From Fistularia commersonii (lineage: Eukaryota > Chordata > Actinopteri > Syngnathiformes > Fistulariidae): DNA of 64,000 bases. Below are positions 10,701-23,800 of this stretch, piece after piece (within the stretch, counting starts at the first letter, position 1; the number at the start of each line of letters is the position of its first letter). Made by a program: the position numbers and the translations under genes. Below the pieces are notes generated by a model. It saw only the letters and a list, made by a program, of their open reading frames with translations. It made no database searches and had not been told where the DNA came from. The stretch lies in the NCBI GenBank assembly GCA_037954325.1, contig JBBMNZ010000003.1, positions 21,445,392 through 21,509,391 on the forward strand. Direction: 5' to 3'.

Positions 10701-13700
10701 ACTCTTTCAAACTGAGGCCCATTGTCTGAATTCAATACGCTTCGCATCCTGGGCTGCCGGGGGTGGATGGGGAAACAGATGCTGTGTTTATACAATTACA
10801 AGCACCGGGAGTGCGCTGAGAGGTTCCAGGGACAATGGGGAAGCTCTGCTTCGAGGAGACGAGAGGCACAAAGCAGAGTTCACGACAGCGATACCGCCGC
10901 CAAGGTATTTCTCATTTAGCGCTGACGGAAGACCCGAAAAATGTCTGCGGACGTCCCTGGTAAACAACCGGGACGCTAAATTTGAGCTCCGGACACGGGT
11001 TTATTAAAACGTCTGCCCCCGGTTATCGGATCGGCTCACCCTCGCGTCCGATTATCTCAGGCTTTTTACGGTTTACCACTTCCCGCCAGTTCTCACCCAC
11101 CTCCATTATTATTGATTTCTTTTTTCAATAAAAATCATTCCTCTTCGATACTACAATGTAATAATCCATTCATTCACCTATTCGACATGGTTGATCAATC
11201 CAGGGGCCAAATTTATAGACCATTCACACGTTTTGGAAATTTACTGTCTCCAATGAACCTTCTGCGTGTTTTAGGTAAAGTCAACGTCGTCACATGGAGA
11301 GCTGACTGCTCTGGTTTAATAATATTAAATATTATATAGTTAAGAGAAGAGATCCCCAGCCAAAAAGGTGTGTAAAATTAAGCGTATTTTATTTCCACGT
11401 GTCTTATTTCATTTTGAATGCCTGCACCGCGTCCCTCCTGCACTTGACTCAGTTAGCCTGCAAGCTAACCCCCGCAAACATGTTTATAGGTGAAGCAAAG
11501 TATAAGCAATTAATCATACTGGCGGAGATTGATGTGACCCAGAGTGTGTGAAAACATGAAGCGAAGGGGCGTAAAATGATTCCCGAGCCTGCGGGCAACG
11601 CTTTCCCCCTCCGTGACGGATGCATTTAAAAGATCCCCTGCACGCAGAGACGGGGAAGAAGGGGGTCGGTTACCTTGAAACCGTATTTGACGTTGTAGCC
11701 CGATTGCCGGATGCGCACGGTCTCCAGCATGCCCGTGTAACGCAGCTGCCTCAGCACCAGGTTGTCGTTGAACCGCAGGGGCAGCTGGGAAAGGAAAGGG
11801 TTTAAGGGACGCTTTTGAACTTTGCGGTAAATGGGGGAAAAAAAAAATTAAAAAAAAGCTTTGAAAGAGCGAGGGCGGCTGCAGGGGCGGGTCCGGTGCC
11901 GCCGTTACCTTCTCGGCGTTGGAGCGGATACACTTGACGAAATAGGGCTCAGACTGACCCAGGGTCTCCATTAGCTTATTCAGAGAGGCCTGTAACACAG
12001 AACACACACACAGGACACTTATTAAGAGTCCCGGGAACAAAAACAAAAACAGCGGGAGTCAGGTGGATGAGTGTTTGCGCCCCCTCCCTTTAGCCGCATG
12101 GCTACAAAAAAAGGTACCGCCTGCGAACATAAATAACAGCACGCAATGCTGTGGGGGGGAAAAAAAAAGAAACCATGTGTAGTCTTTGCATGCACGGGGA
12201 CTCTCTGCATGTGTGTGTGTGTGTGTGTATAAACACATGCACATGTGTGACAGAATGAGTGTGTGTGTGTGTGATCTTTCAGTGGCGGGAGGAATTCAGT
12301 CTCCTCCCCCCTCCATGGGAGATTAAAGCAATCAGCGCAGGGCAGGATGTGGGAAGTGAAGTCATCCACACACTGGGGCCAGCGGGGCCGCCTGCCAGAG
12401 GGGCCCGCGCTCTCGTCTCACCGCCGACAAACAGCTCACACACTTCAACCCACGCTTTTTTTTTTTTTGTTGCCGGGAGCTAACGGAGCGGAGCCGTCGC
12501 CGACCGACCTGCGTGGTTCGGCGGGATAAGACCGCGAGTGAGAGAGAGAGAGCGAGAGAGCGAGAGGGCCCGGGACCCGCTTTCAGGAAGGGACGCGAAC
12601 GCTTGTCGATACTTGTCTTGTAAAACATCAATCGGAAAGGAAACGTATTTATTTGGTTAATGAACATGAGACATGCATGTAGACACACCGCTCCCGATCG
12701 TAGCCATGGGCTGATTTGCATCCGTTGTCCCACAGTTGCGCTCACAAACACACTTTCATTCATCCTGACCTATTGTAAATGTTTTTAGCGGTGGGGGAAA
12801 CCGGAGTACCCGGAGGAAACCTACGCAGACGCGGGGAGAACATGCAAACTCCACACAGAAAGGCACCATCAGGCCCGGGAATCGAACCCGGGACATTCTA
12901 GCCGCGCTACCGTGCTGCTAATTGTTATTGACTACTGACATGTTGTGCTGTGCGTGTGTGTGTGTGTGTGTGTGACCAGAACAGAGGATTAGAGGGTGGC
13001 TATTCAATGCCAAACGGTGAGATGATTTAAAAAAACAAACCAAAAAAAAAAATGACGACAGTCCCTTGAGATTCCTTAGCCAAGCTCTGGGAGTTTCAGC
13101 GCTAATGTAGTAGCACCTCGGCCGACAAATTTATTTCATACTCTGTTGGTGAACCGAATCAGTTTTTCCCATGGAAATGAATGTAAATCTCATTCCGGCA
13201 AGAAAAAGTTATTCTTTTAAGGGGTTTGTGTACGGCAAAAATACAGGAGGAAATCAAAAAGAGGCTTCATTAGCGTAGCCACTCCCTTAGCCACGTTAGT
13301 CGCCTTTAGCGCATCTTTGTTCTTCATGATTGTACGAACGGTTACTTAGCCAAGTCATACTGCTTGGTGAGATCAGTAACACAAACACTGCTCTCATGTT
13401 TAGCTATTATTTCCCTCTTCGGAAGTAATAGGCTTAGGCTTTTTAACAGGACTATCACTAGCACTTTTCCCTTTCTTGGAAGCCCTAATGAGGGATAATG
13501 GACTGCAAAAAGCACAAGAAAAAGGAGAGCGCAACGATGTAAACAACACCGAGGACTATGCACGACTGCCGCTATAATAATTCCACAAGGCCGAAAGCCC
13601 TGCAGTTTGTTTGTTTGTGCACCAAGGGCTTGTTTGCAGGTTCAAAATTTGTTCAGAAACTCCGTTCGTGGGCCGATTTGTTCGTGATTAGGGGGCGTTC

Positions 13701-15448
13701 GCGAGGCGATCTTCCGCCGTGCTAGCGTCGGGGCGCGAGTGTGCGCGGGTGTGTCCGACCTGGAACTGTGCGCTGATACTGGGCGGTTTCTTCTTCTTGT
13801 GCAGGTGGAGCAGCGACTTGGTGATGCGGTCGTGCAGCGTCAGGTTGCTGAGGTACTTCAGGGATTTGACATTCAGTAAATGCTGCGGTTGGAAGAAAGA
13901 GGTCAGGGGTCAGCGGCGTGCAAATAGAGATGATAGGCGGAAGAACTATTTCCCCGACGGAGATATCTTGCATCGTACCTTCGGGAGAACCGGTTTGGAT
14001 TTATAATTCTTGTTTCTCCTGTTGATTAAAAACAAAATCATTATTTTTTTCTTTAAGTTCAATATTTCTTGCATTGGAAAGCAGCAGGTGAAGGCTTCTT
14101 TTGGATTCGGAGGCCGGGAATCCACTCATCGCCTTTTTCACGTGGGTTGTAGCTTTTATTCCCCCTACGGGAGAAACTTTTCGTTTCAGTACGCCAAGGA
14201 GGGGTCAAAGGTCGGGGTCAGCGGGCTGAGCGCCCCCCCCCCCCCCCCCCTTCGGAATGCGTTAATTGCTGTCGGCGGATACGGTCCGGAGAGGAGCTCT
14301 GAATTTTTCTTTTTTATTTTCCCCCGCATCTTCGTTTGGTTTACCCACATGAGGATGTCGTGGGCCCGCTCCAGGAGCTTGCTGCTGGCCGAGTTCACGA
14401 AGATGCCGTCTTCCTCGCCGGCGATGGCGGAGCCGCCGCCGGAGGACGAGAGGCGGCTCTGGCGACCTGCGCGGCCGTTCCAGCCGAGGCCCGGAGAACC
14501 CCTGCGCGGGACCAGACACACACCAAATTGACTTTGTCCCTTCTTTATTACAAATTTCATATAAACTGTCGTCATTTGTAATATTCAGTCTCACTGATAC
14601 AGATTTTTAACTCGCAAATATTTCCATATTCCATAGGCTTTCTTGATATTAATGCAATTTACATAAAAATAGAAAAAATACATTTATTTCGTGTACATTT
14701 TCTTAATTTATTTTTCAATTATTTTTATGGTAAAATAAGCTTTTTCTAGGGATCGCCCACCATCAGCCTCTGCATAGCCTGCATTCAGCATCTCATCTTT
14801 TTTTTATTTCACATTGAAATGCCATCGCTACTGGTTGTAGTACTCTGCGGCGTTTGTGTGAATTGAAAAGAAAGTGTTTATTAGAGTGCGAGAAAAGTTA
14901 ATAAGAGTATGCTGAGGATCAGAAAGCTTTAAAATATATATAAATGGTGAAAAATAAATATATTTTCATTTATCGCGGCTGTTTTTCCTACATTAGACTC
15001 CAGGATTTGAGGACAGAAGTCTTTCCCCAATTAATTTTTTTTCTAATTTGCAAAGTAAACTTGACCTTAAAGAGTAACTGATAATTCATTAAGTCAAATG
15101 TATCTTCCACTGAGACATATTGCGAAAGCAGGGACGCCATAATCCAACTTCCAACGCAAACCTCAGCCGGCGTCGAACCAATCGGGCCAATAAGGAGTTT
15201 CTGAGTGGACGTGGAGGGAAACCAGAGAAAACAAACAAACAAACAAAAACGATTTCGAAAGCTGATTCACATCTGAGTATGACGGGATTTCTCCCGCTGT
15301 TCACACTTGGAAGTGTGTGTGTGTGTTTGTGTGTTGATCCTGGAGCGGATGGCGAAAGGTTTTGTGGTGAAATTGGCGAATCCAGCCGATGAAGAGACGG
15401 CTGGGGAGTGCCGGCTCACACATGGGGGAGTTTGAATAAAACAAAATT

Positions 15449-15498
<50 letters not shown>

Positions 15499-15613
15499 CG
15501 CACACACGCAGTACATACATACATATAAATATATATATATATGTATATATATATATACACACACACACACATACATTTATATATAGAAACACGCACGCAC
15601 ACACATTATATAC

Positions 15614-15646
<33 letters not shown>

Positions 15647-18600
15647 TATACACTGCATATATATATATACACACATACATATACACAAACACGCACACAC
15701 ACACACCCACATATATATACATATATATATACACATATATATGTACATACATAAATATGCATATGTGTATGTGTGTGTATATATATAAATGTTTGTGTGT
15801 GTGTACACACACACACAAACACACACACACACACACGCACACACTGTAAATTCTGGACGATAGAACACACCTTTATATAGGCCGCACCCACGAATTTTTA
15901 AAAGAAAAAAGAAATTGTACATAAATAAGCTACGCTTGTCTATAATCAGGTGTCCTCTGTTGAAACATGAGATATTAACCCAGCCTGATGTTACAGGACA
16001 GCGTTTTTTGAAAACCTTTCATTAAATAAATGACGGTGACATTTACAACGTGACATTTAAAATAACGCAAATGCTTTTTCAGAGCGGCTGAACTTTTGCG
16101 CAGCAGCTCTATTTCCTTTCGCAGCTCTAAAAGCGTGTGGAAAAAAGTAGCGTCTTAAACGCAGGAATTTACAGTATGTGTGTGTGTGTGATTCAGAAAA
16201 ATGATCTCAGGCTCGGATTTGCCACTTTCTGTCCCGACATTCTGTCGAACGCGGCATCTTGGAACGAGAAATGCACTGCAGATGCATCGAGAAGGCGAGG
16301 GTCCGTTTTTCCCTTATCAGTGGAAAAGGAGGACGTCCTTTCCAGCTTCTTCTCCGTCCCGAAACCCGGGAGGGCATTGCGGATGATATCGGAGCCACCG
16401 GATTATTGAGGATTACGTCAGAGGACTTGCGAGGCCGCGGGCCGGCCTTGACAGCTTGGAGGGATCCCTCTGAGCCGCCGAGCTGAGCGACGACACCACA
16501 CACACACACACGCACACACAAGCGCTAAAAACCAGGTTTCCATCTCATCCGTGGCACGTGGGGGAATTTCCCCACAGTCGGTCGTCACTTTTCAGGAGGG
16601 GACACGCGATGCGGGTTTCTTTCGTGGCCACTGTTTACAACCCAGGTGTCTGTTGGAGTCCCGTAAAAAAAGGGCGCGCTGTCCTGCTGATCGGGGGCGG
16701 GTATTTATCGCTCCCTGGGCGCTCCTCGCCGGAGCATAGCTCCGGCTTTACATCACTGCGGAGGCAGCTGCACGGGGGGTTTGGTGCTCTATTAGTGCAC
16801 GAAGGGCGAGTGGGTGAGAGCGAGGGGGAGGGCAGAGGTTGCAAATCACATTAAGGGTAAGGGGGACGTGGGTTAACAGCCTCACGCGGGGCTTCTGTCC
16901 GACAGCGGTGGCTCTCGTGTGACCATCGGCGGCGGCGGTGGGCCGCTAATCTCGTGGCCCGCGGCTAATTAGCAGAAGCGGCGAATGCCGGGAGGGTCAG
17001 CGCGCTTGCACTGTTACATTCATCTGCAGAAACTACTTTTTCATGACGTCATTTCCAGCTCTTTGTTCCGAATTTACGCTCTATTTATCCGTAGTGTTGT
17101 TTCTCATCTGCACGGGCGGAACTGGAGGAAAAAAAAAAAAAAAAAAAAAACATGCCCCAACGTGAGAAGGGAACTGCAAAATTTTGGGAAAATGCAGTCT
17201 AATGGTTTTGGGGAAAAAATTCATGTTTAGTTGTTTATCTTGAGATATTAAGCTCCTAATTCCTGCTCCATCGATTATGTATTTATCAATTCATTCATTC
17301 ATCATCTAGACCAAACACACACTATTTCACCTACAGGTCATACAGACGTACAACCTTCACCCTCTCATTTACATGACATACATGTACTGCCATTCACCCC
17401 CAAATTTACAAATTATATAAACTTACAACTATTCATCCTCACATTCAAACTTCATATACAGACACAACTGTTGACTGCAACAGTTCAGGCACTCATTCAC
17501 GTCATATCAAAACGACCAACATCATCTAGAGACCTACATTAATTCACTTTCTCATTTGCACGTCGTGCAAAGATTAGCCAATGGTCTTCAGTGAAGCGAC
17601 TGCATGTTTTTGGAGAACATGGAGACCCCGCACATTGCCGGAGTCCGCCCGGGGACCTTCTGGCTGTGAGGCGGAAGCGCTAACCACCGCGCCACCCCTT
17701 TTGTTGATGATCATGACGAACTGCATCGGTTTTGAGCTACAAGATGGCCGACATCTCGACCGCGGCGTTGGCGCTTACCGCGGCGATCTCTCGTTGATGG
17801 CGTTGCTCCCCTGGAGATCTGACAGCGGCATCCGCGGCGTCCTTTTTCCGCCACCTGATCACGGGCAGACAGTTGCGTGTGAGGGACATGGACGCCGGAG
17901 GCCGGGCGCACCGGCCCGACCCATCCGCCGTCCCCAAAGCCGAAGACAAGAGCGCCGCGTCGCGTCGCGCTCCCCGGTGTTATTGCGGCGAGGGGTTACG
18001 CACCGTTACAACTCGTCTCACCGCTGCTGATTAAAAACACTAACAGGGAGATCTGTGAGGTTAATAGCGGGTTATCCCCTTGTTAGTCTCAAAAAATACA
18101 CAAAGGTTGTTTGGGTTGGAACGTTGAAGTTGGTACTCGAATACCGGACGGTCACTTTCATGTACTCGCCCGCCGGGGTACTACGAAGGGGGCGAGCGGC
18201 GGGAGCTAAAACGTCTATGACGGTGTGATGACCGTCCATCTGGAGACGGACGGTGACGGGAAATCGAAAAGGATCTAGAGCAAGGGTCGGCAACCTGCGA
18301 TGCTTAGAGAAAAACACCGGGAGCCACAAAACCCCCTTTGACATCTAAAAATGAAGCTAAAGATGCATAAACACTTTTTTCCCCCCTTTACGCTATGTAA
18401 AAATTAAAAAAAAAAAACGTGCCGCATGAAAATCAGTTTTGAATTAGCATGAAAATAATTATGAAATCACTTGACTGCTTCGGAAAAAAAAAAAAATTCT
18501 ATTTCCACATTTGACAAAAACAGTTTGAACACACCAAAGAAAAAAAAAAAAAAAGCTCCCGATTGACGGTTAGGTCAAATGAATACTAAATAAAAAGGAG

Positions 18601-19189
18601 GTCAAGTGATCCTCCTGCAGAAAACTGAAAATGACGCCTGTGTCTGTGCGCTGTAAAAACAAAAAAAAATAAAAAATAAAAAATAAAGATTACAATATTT
18701 AAATATATATTTTAATAAATATTGAATAAATTAATTATAAATAAATCCCTTTGCTGGTAGATCTCGTACATCACGGCTGTGGTTTGTATTTTGAGCCACA
18801 AGAAATGAAGAATCTTTTATTTTTAGATCACCATGATCTTCAAATATAGAATTACAATACAAAAAAATAAAAAAAAAAACAAAAAAAAAAAAAACCTGAA
18901 ATAAAATTAATTTGAATTAAATACATGGCTCCAGAGGTTTCCGACCCCTGATCTAGCATATCAGAGGGTGTTTTTATTTGACTTTTATTTTATTTTTGAT
19001 TTAGAGTTAAGCGGTTCAGATCCGGCGGCTACTTGAACTTGACGGCGTACCGTTTTCAATCTCGTGGGTTCGTGCATTTTCGCCTGGAGCAGCGGCGGCC
19101 GGGCACAGAGACGGGGACAAAGACAAACACACACACGAGAGTTGTGAACAACATCTCCAGGAGGTTTCGAGCGTATGTGTGCGAGTTTG

Positions 19190-19227
<38 letters not shown>

Positions 19228-20757
19228 ATCCTCCACCACGTATGAAGCCACCACATCCGCTTGTGAGAGTTAGCGACGATGACCTCCGTGACCCCCACCC
19301 AGGTGTGTTTCGAGTCCCTCCACCGCCGTGTGATATTAGTGATGTCGGCGCCAGCTGATCCCAGGTGTGTGAGTGTGTGTGTGTGTGTGTATGCAGCGGG
19401 CGGGAGTTGGGGTCCGCGGGGTGTGGCGGATGTGAGCGGTGCGACCCGCCCGTGAGGAGTTACTGCCCCTCGACCCTCCACCCCATCCAAACACCCCCTC
19501 CTTTGCAGACGGGAGAAGCCGCGACCATGCGTTTCCTCAGTTAGCGACAGGATGGCTGAAGCGTGGTGGTGAACATGCGAGACAAGCGAGGCTTTTAAAA
19601 CAAATAAAACTAAAAAAATAAAAATAAAAAAAAGCATGCAGGTGCGAAAGTGCAAGGCGGAGAGAAGGTAGCGGGGGAGGCGGGAGAGAAGAGGGAGGGG
19701 GAGACCAACAAGCATCTAGTCTAATAATGGGAAAATTGACAGTCATGGACAAAAATCACAAAAAGCTTTGTGAGGAATGTTTGGCTATCTCCTGTGCTCG
19801 GCGGCGGCTGCAGCCGGCGATGTTGGTCGGCCTCGTCCCTACAGCTCCCCGACAGGGGCGTGGGATGGGGAGGTGGGGATCTGAGTTACTGTGGTATTCG
19901 CGGCCTTACTGTGCTTCTCCTCTTTGCACCTCTGCAGGATCTCTAAGCTTCTCTGATGCACAGGGTGCTGCAGAAAGCTAAAACTATCCGCACTTTTCAA
20001 AACCGCACAGGGAGCAGAGTCATCATGCCCTTGGAGAAGCAAAACAACGACAAGGAAGAGGAAAAAAAAAAAAAAAAAAAAAAAGGAGAAAAAAAAAAAA
20101 GAGAGAACACAAAGAAACACAAGGGGGAAGAAGGTGAGAGAGAGAGAGAGAGAGGGAGAGAAGAGAAGAGAAAGATTAGACAGTGAAGGAAAAGAGGACA
20201 AGAGATGCAGTTTGTCTACTGGAGAGAAAACCTGTGCAAGACATTTGGAGAGAAGATTATTGACATTCAAGACCGCGGCGGATCGCAGGAGTGGGACTTC
20301 TGTCGCCCACGGTATAAACGTGCAGGTGACCCCTTCAGCCCCCCTCCGCCCCTGGAGGCTCCCCGCCTCCGCAAGCAACTCGGGTCTGGACTATGTTGAT
20401 GTCACGCGGGTAAGGAGGGCGGCGGGGGGGGGGGTATGTGTGACCTTTTCTTGACCTTCGGGATATAAATCCGCGTAGCCTTCCAGCATTATGACACACA
20501 GTATAGTACGGGGTAAAAGGTCAGAGGTCATCCGGACACAGCTAGGGGGGGAACGGAGGTGCGACGGCCTCAGAGAAACAAAGAGAGTGACAGCTTGTGG
20601 TGAATACACGGCGGCGCTACAGCTACGGGTCGGCTGCGCTAAGGGTGCTACGGAGCTACGGAAGCCTAACAGCGGGGAACGAGGAGGGCGACGGTGAGTC
20701 TAATCACAGGAGGTTTCGTTATATGTATTCAGGGAATTAATAAGAACAAGAGAAAAC

Positions 20758-20808
<51 letters not shown>

Positions 20809-23800
20809 AGTGACTTCCTGAAGATTCATTTCAAAGAGATAAGCTAACCGTCCTGCTAATGAACTAAGTAGCACCTTTTGCTAACCACTATTTTTAAGTT
20901 TTTAAGCAAAGCTGAGGCTCTGCCTCCCCCGGCCGGCGCTCTCACCGGTCTTCCTCTGGGTGTGTCTCTTCCCGGCCTGCCTGAAGGCCACCAGGGCCCT
21001 GAAGTAGGCTCGCAGCACGGCCCATCGGAAGGTGGCCGACGGGTCGATGCCGATCAGGCTGCAGATGAAGGCGTTTTTGCTGCTCTTCAGCAGCGCCACG
21101 ATGTCCGGCCGCATGTGGTCGGTGTTCTTCTCCCTGAAGTCCTGGGTGCGGGAGGGGACGCGGGTTTGAGCGATGACGACGATCCCCTCCGCAAAGGCAA
21201 AGGGAGCGCGGGCACTGACCTTCACGCCGTACTTGACCTTGCCGGCGTAGTGTCGGATGATGAAGGCGGGCTCCATGACGGCGGAGAACTCGATGTAGCT
21301 GTTCCCTTCGTGCTGCCGCTTGAACTTGTCCAGCAGTGTCTGGTTGGTGGCTTGGGGAAAGCTGGAACCACGATTAACAGAGTTACACTTCAGTAAAAGG
21401 ACGTTCCTTTACCTTTTAAAAGACGTCCCTGACTTATGTCAGAATTACGTCACCAAAGTCAGAATAATGCACAATGTTATTGGTCGGCGATCGTGTCACG
21501 TGTGTTGAGCCGCATTTTGTAATAACGGTGCATTTTGTAATAAATGTCCAAAATGTAATAACTTTTTCATTTCATTTTGTAATAAACTCCTGCATTTTGT
21601 GATAAACTGCCCCAACGTATTTTGTAATAATGCATTATGCATTATTACAAAAATGCACTTGCAACTTTTTTATTCTCTAGGAAATGTAATAACCTGGTGC
21701 ATTATGTAATAACAATTCTAAAGCATAGTTTATTTGTTTGTTAATTGTATTCTATTTTACTTTAAAGTATTTGTAAAAGCTAGGCCTATTATTATTATCA
21801 ATGTATTAGCCTAGTTGCAGTACTTAGCAATTACTATCAGTACACTATTCAAAGGTTGCATTAACAGAGAATATTCTATAAATTCCATGCTATTACATTT
21901 CCTAGAGAATAAAAAAGTTGCACGTGCATTTTGTAATAATCTTCTCAAAACGTAATAACTTATTACATAATGCGGCAAAATTTATTACAAAATGCGTTGG
22001 GGCAGTTTATTACAAAATGCGTCTTTTTTACAAAATGAAATGAAAAAGTTATTACATTTTGGGCGTTTATTACAAAATGCACCGTTGTTACAAAATGCGG
22101 CTCCGTAAAGACCGAAAGACTTGTAAGCCCGAGACGAGGAAAAGACTGATTAGATCAGCACCTTATACTTAACGATGTTTTAATCAAGTAAAACTCCTGA
22201 AATTTCTTTACGACTTTCTGTTTTTCGTCTGCGCCTGTGAAAATCATATGATGTAAGCCCAGCATCACTTGCAAAAATCGCGTTATAGCGCCGACACAAG
22301 TTGAGGATCTCCCGTATTCTGAACATAGCGAGGCCTTTTACTCGCGTTTCCTTCGGTGTCCCCGATCTGCATGTCAGCAGACTCTTCATGATCTATGTGC
22401 TGGAAAAAAAAACATCTGACGGGCCTTTCATCCAGACCTCCGTGACCTTCTCGGGCCGTGTAGGCGCTGGATTTTTGGTGTTGCGTAATGAGCATCCTAT
22501 TACGGCTGAATCCAGTCCTGGCTCACTGCAAAGCTCTGGTGCAATCCCATAGTTCCAGACTCGCTATGTGCTACGCTAATTACCTTGCAAACACACAAAC
22601 AGCATGCGCCGTTCTGTTACTGAACCCAATCGGGTTCAACTTGGGCTAGTCATACCCGATGATCACTGTTACACACACCGATGTGTGCGATACCTGTGTC
22701 GTGACAGCGTGGTAACCCTAATAAAATGCTGACACTCACTTGCACTCCTCATCCAGCAGATGGAACAGCGCAGTGGGCTTCCTGCTGATCAGGTGGATGC
22801 AGCCGGTGTTGTCGATGTAGTCAATGTTCCGCCAGCTGATGCCCTCGGCCCGGTACTCCTCCTGCAGCCAACACAGATTTGCGATATTTGCTCTGAGAGA
22901 GTTGTCCATGTTTGCTCGTGACGGAATTTTTAGACAATTAGCCCCCCCCGGCTCTCTTCTCCACATCTGTGTTATTCTTCAGCATCCCGGAGACGGAGAT
23001 TTAGATAATAAAAGGCCATAATCTGGGGGTGAGAGGGGGGGGGGTTAATAAAAATAACTGGAGTCTCCCTCTGGGTACCCTAAAGCGAGAAGGACGATTG
23101 AAATTAAATTCATTACGGCTCCTTGGCTTCCAGAGAGGAGATATATCCGTTCCGACAGGTCACGGACTAAAGTGCTTCTGGAATCCTCTTCGTGAAGGAC
23201 AAAACATTCATCCGTTCATTATCTACGCCGCTAATCCTGCACTCGGGGCCCCGAGGCTGCCGGAGCCCGATCCCGACTGTCATTGGACGAGAGGCGATCG
23301 GACCGGACGATCACAAGGCCACATCCGGAGACGTACTCGTTCGCTCGAGACGTACGGTGGAACCTTGACTTACCGGTGCATCGACTTACGACTTTTCCGA
23401 GATACAAGCCGTCGCCCAGTCAATATTTGGCTTTGCGATACGAGATCGGAGTTATGAGCCAGCGGGATAAGCTTTAGACATCGGCGTGGCTACTGCTGTC
23501 AGCCTCTTGGTAGCCCAACTTGCCCATGAGGAGATAGAGAAGCTGCTGTCGGCGAGATACCTTGACCGAGAAAATCATCTATCGCAACACATTTCTGGGG
23601 TTTTGGTGCGTCTGGGAATGTCAACGGACGAGGCATCGGAAGGGTCAACCAAACACGCTCGGGGATTTTGTTTGATCGGTTTAAAAAGAGAACCGGCGTT
23701 CAATCTATTGATAAATTAGGCCGAGCGATATAGTGCTCAAGTTACATTTGCAATACATTGCAGCGTTATAAGCTAGTTAAGTAATAGAGCACCAACAGAA

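Larger units (their letters stand above)
11990..13759 (-). other. myo9a: Intron between coding exons 19 and 18
   Basis: 1770 nt with GT repeats (12209-12230, 12256-12274, 12950-12974), a GA tract (12538-12568), a SINE head (12775-12912) and a Tigger-like remnant (13103-13690). Confidence 0.75.
14502..17778 (-). other. myo9a: Intron between coding exons 16 and 15
   Basis: 3277 nt. AT-rich at 14580-14980, large CA/TA repeat block 15449-15844, MITE 15845-16172, long A run at about 17130-17150, SINE 17285-17697. No exon-like sequence found between. Confidence 0.75.

Noticed and set aside
12775..12912. Possible tRNA gene, because of a good B box on the minus strand
   Set aside because: The sequence continues into SINE body in several related copies, and no cloverleaf acceptor stem can be formed.
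15408..15922. Several open frames of 78-168 codons
   Set aside because: All are translations of the CA/TA microsatellite block (Tyr-Ile, Thr-His and Cys-Val repeats).
20205..20399. Plus-strand open frame of 64 codons between exons 14 and 13
   Set aside because: Unsupported by splice sites or by similarity; it lies in intron antisense to the gene.
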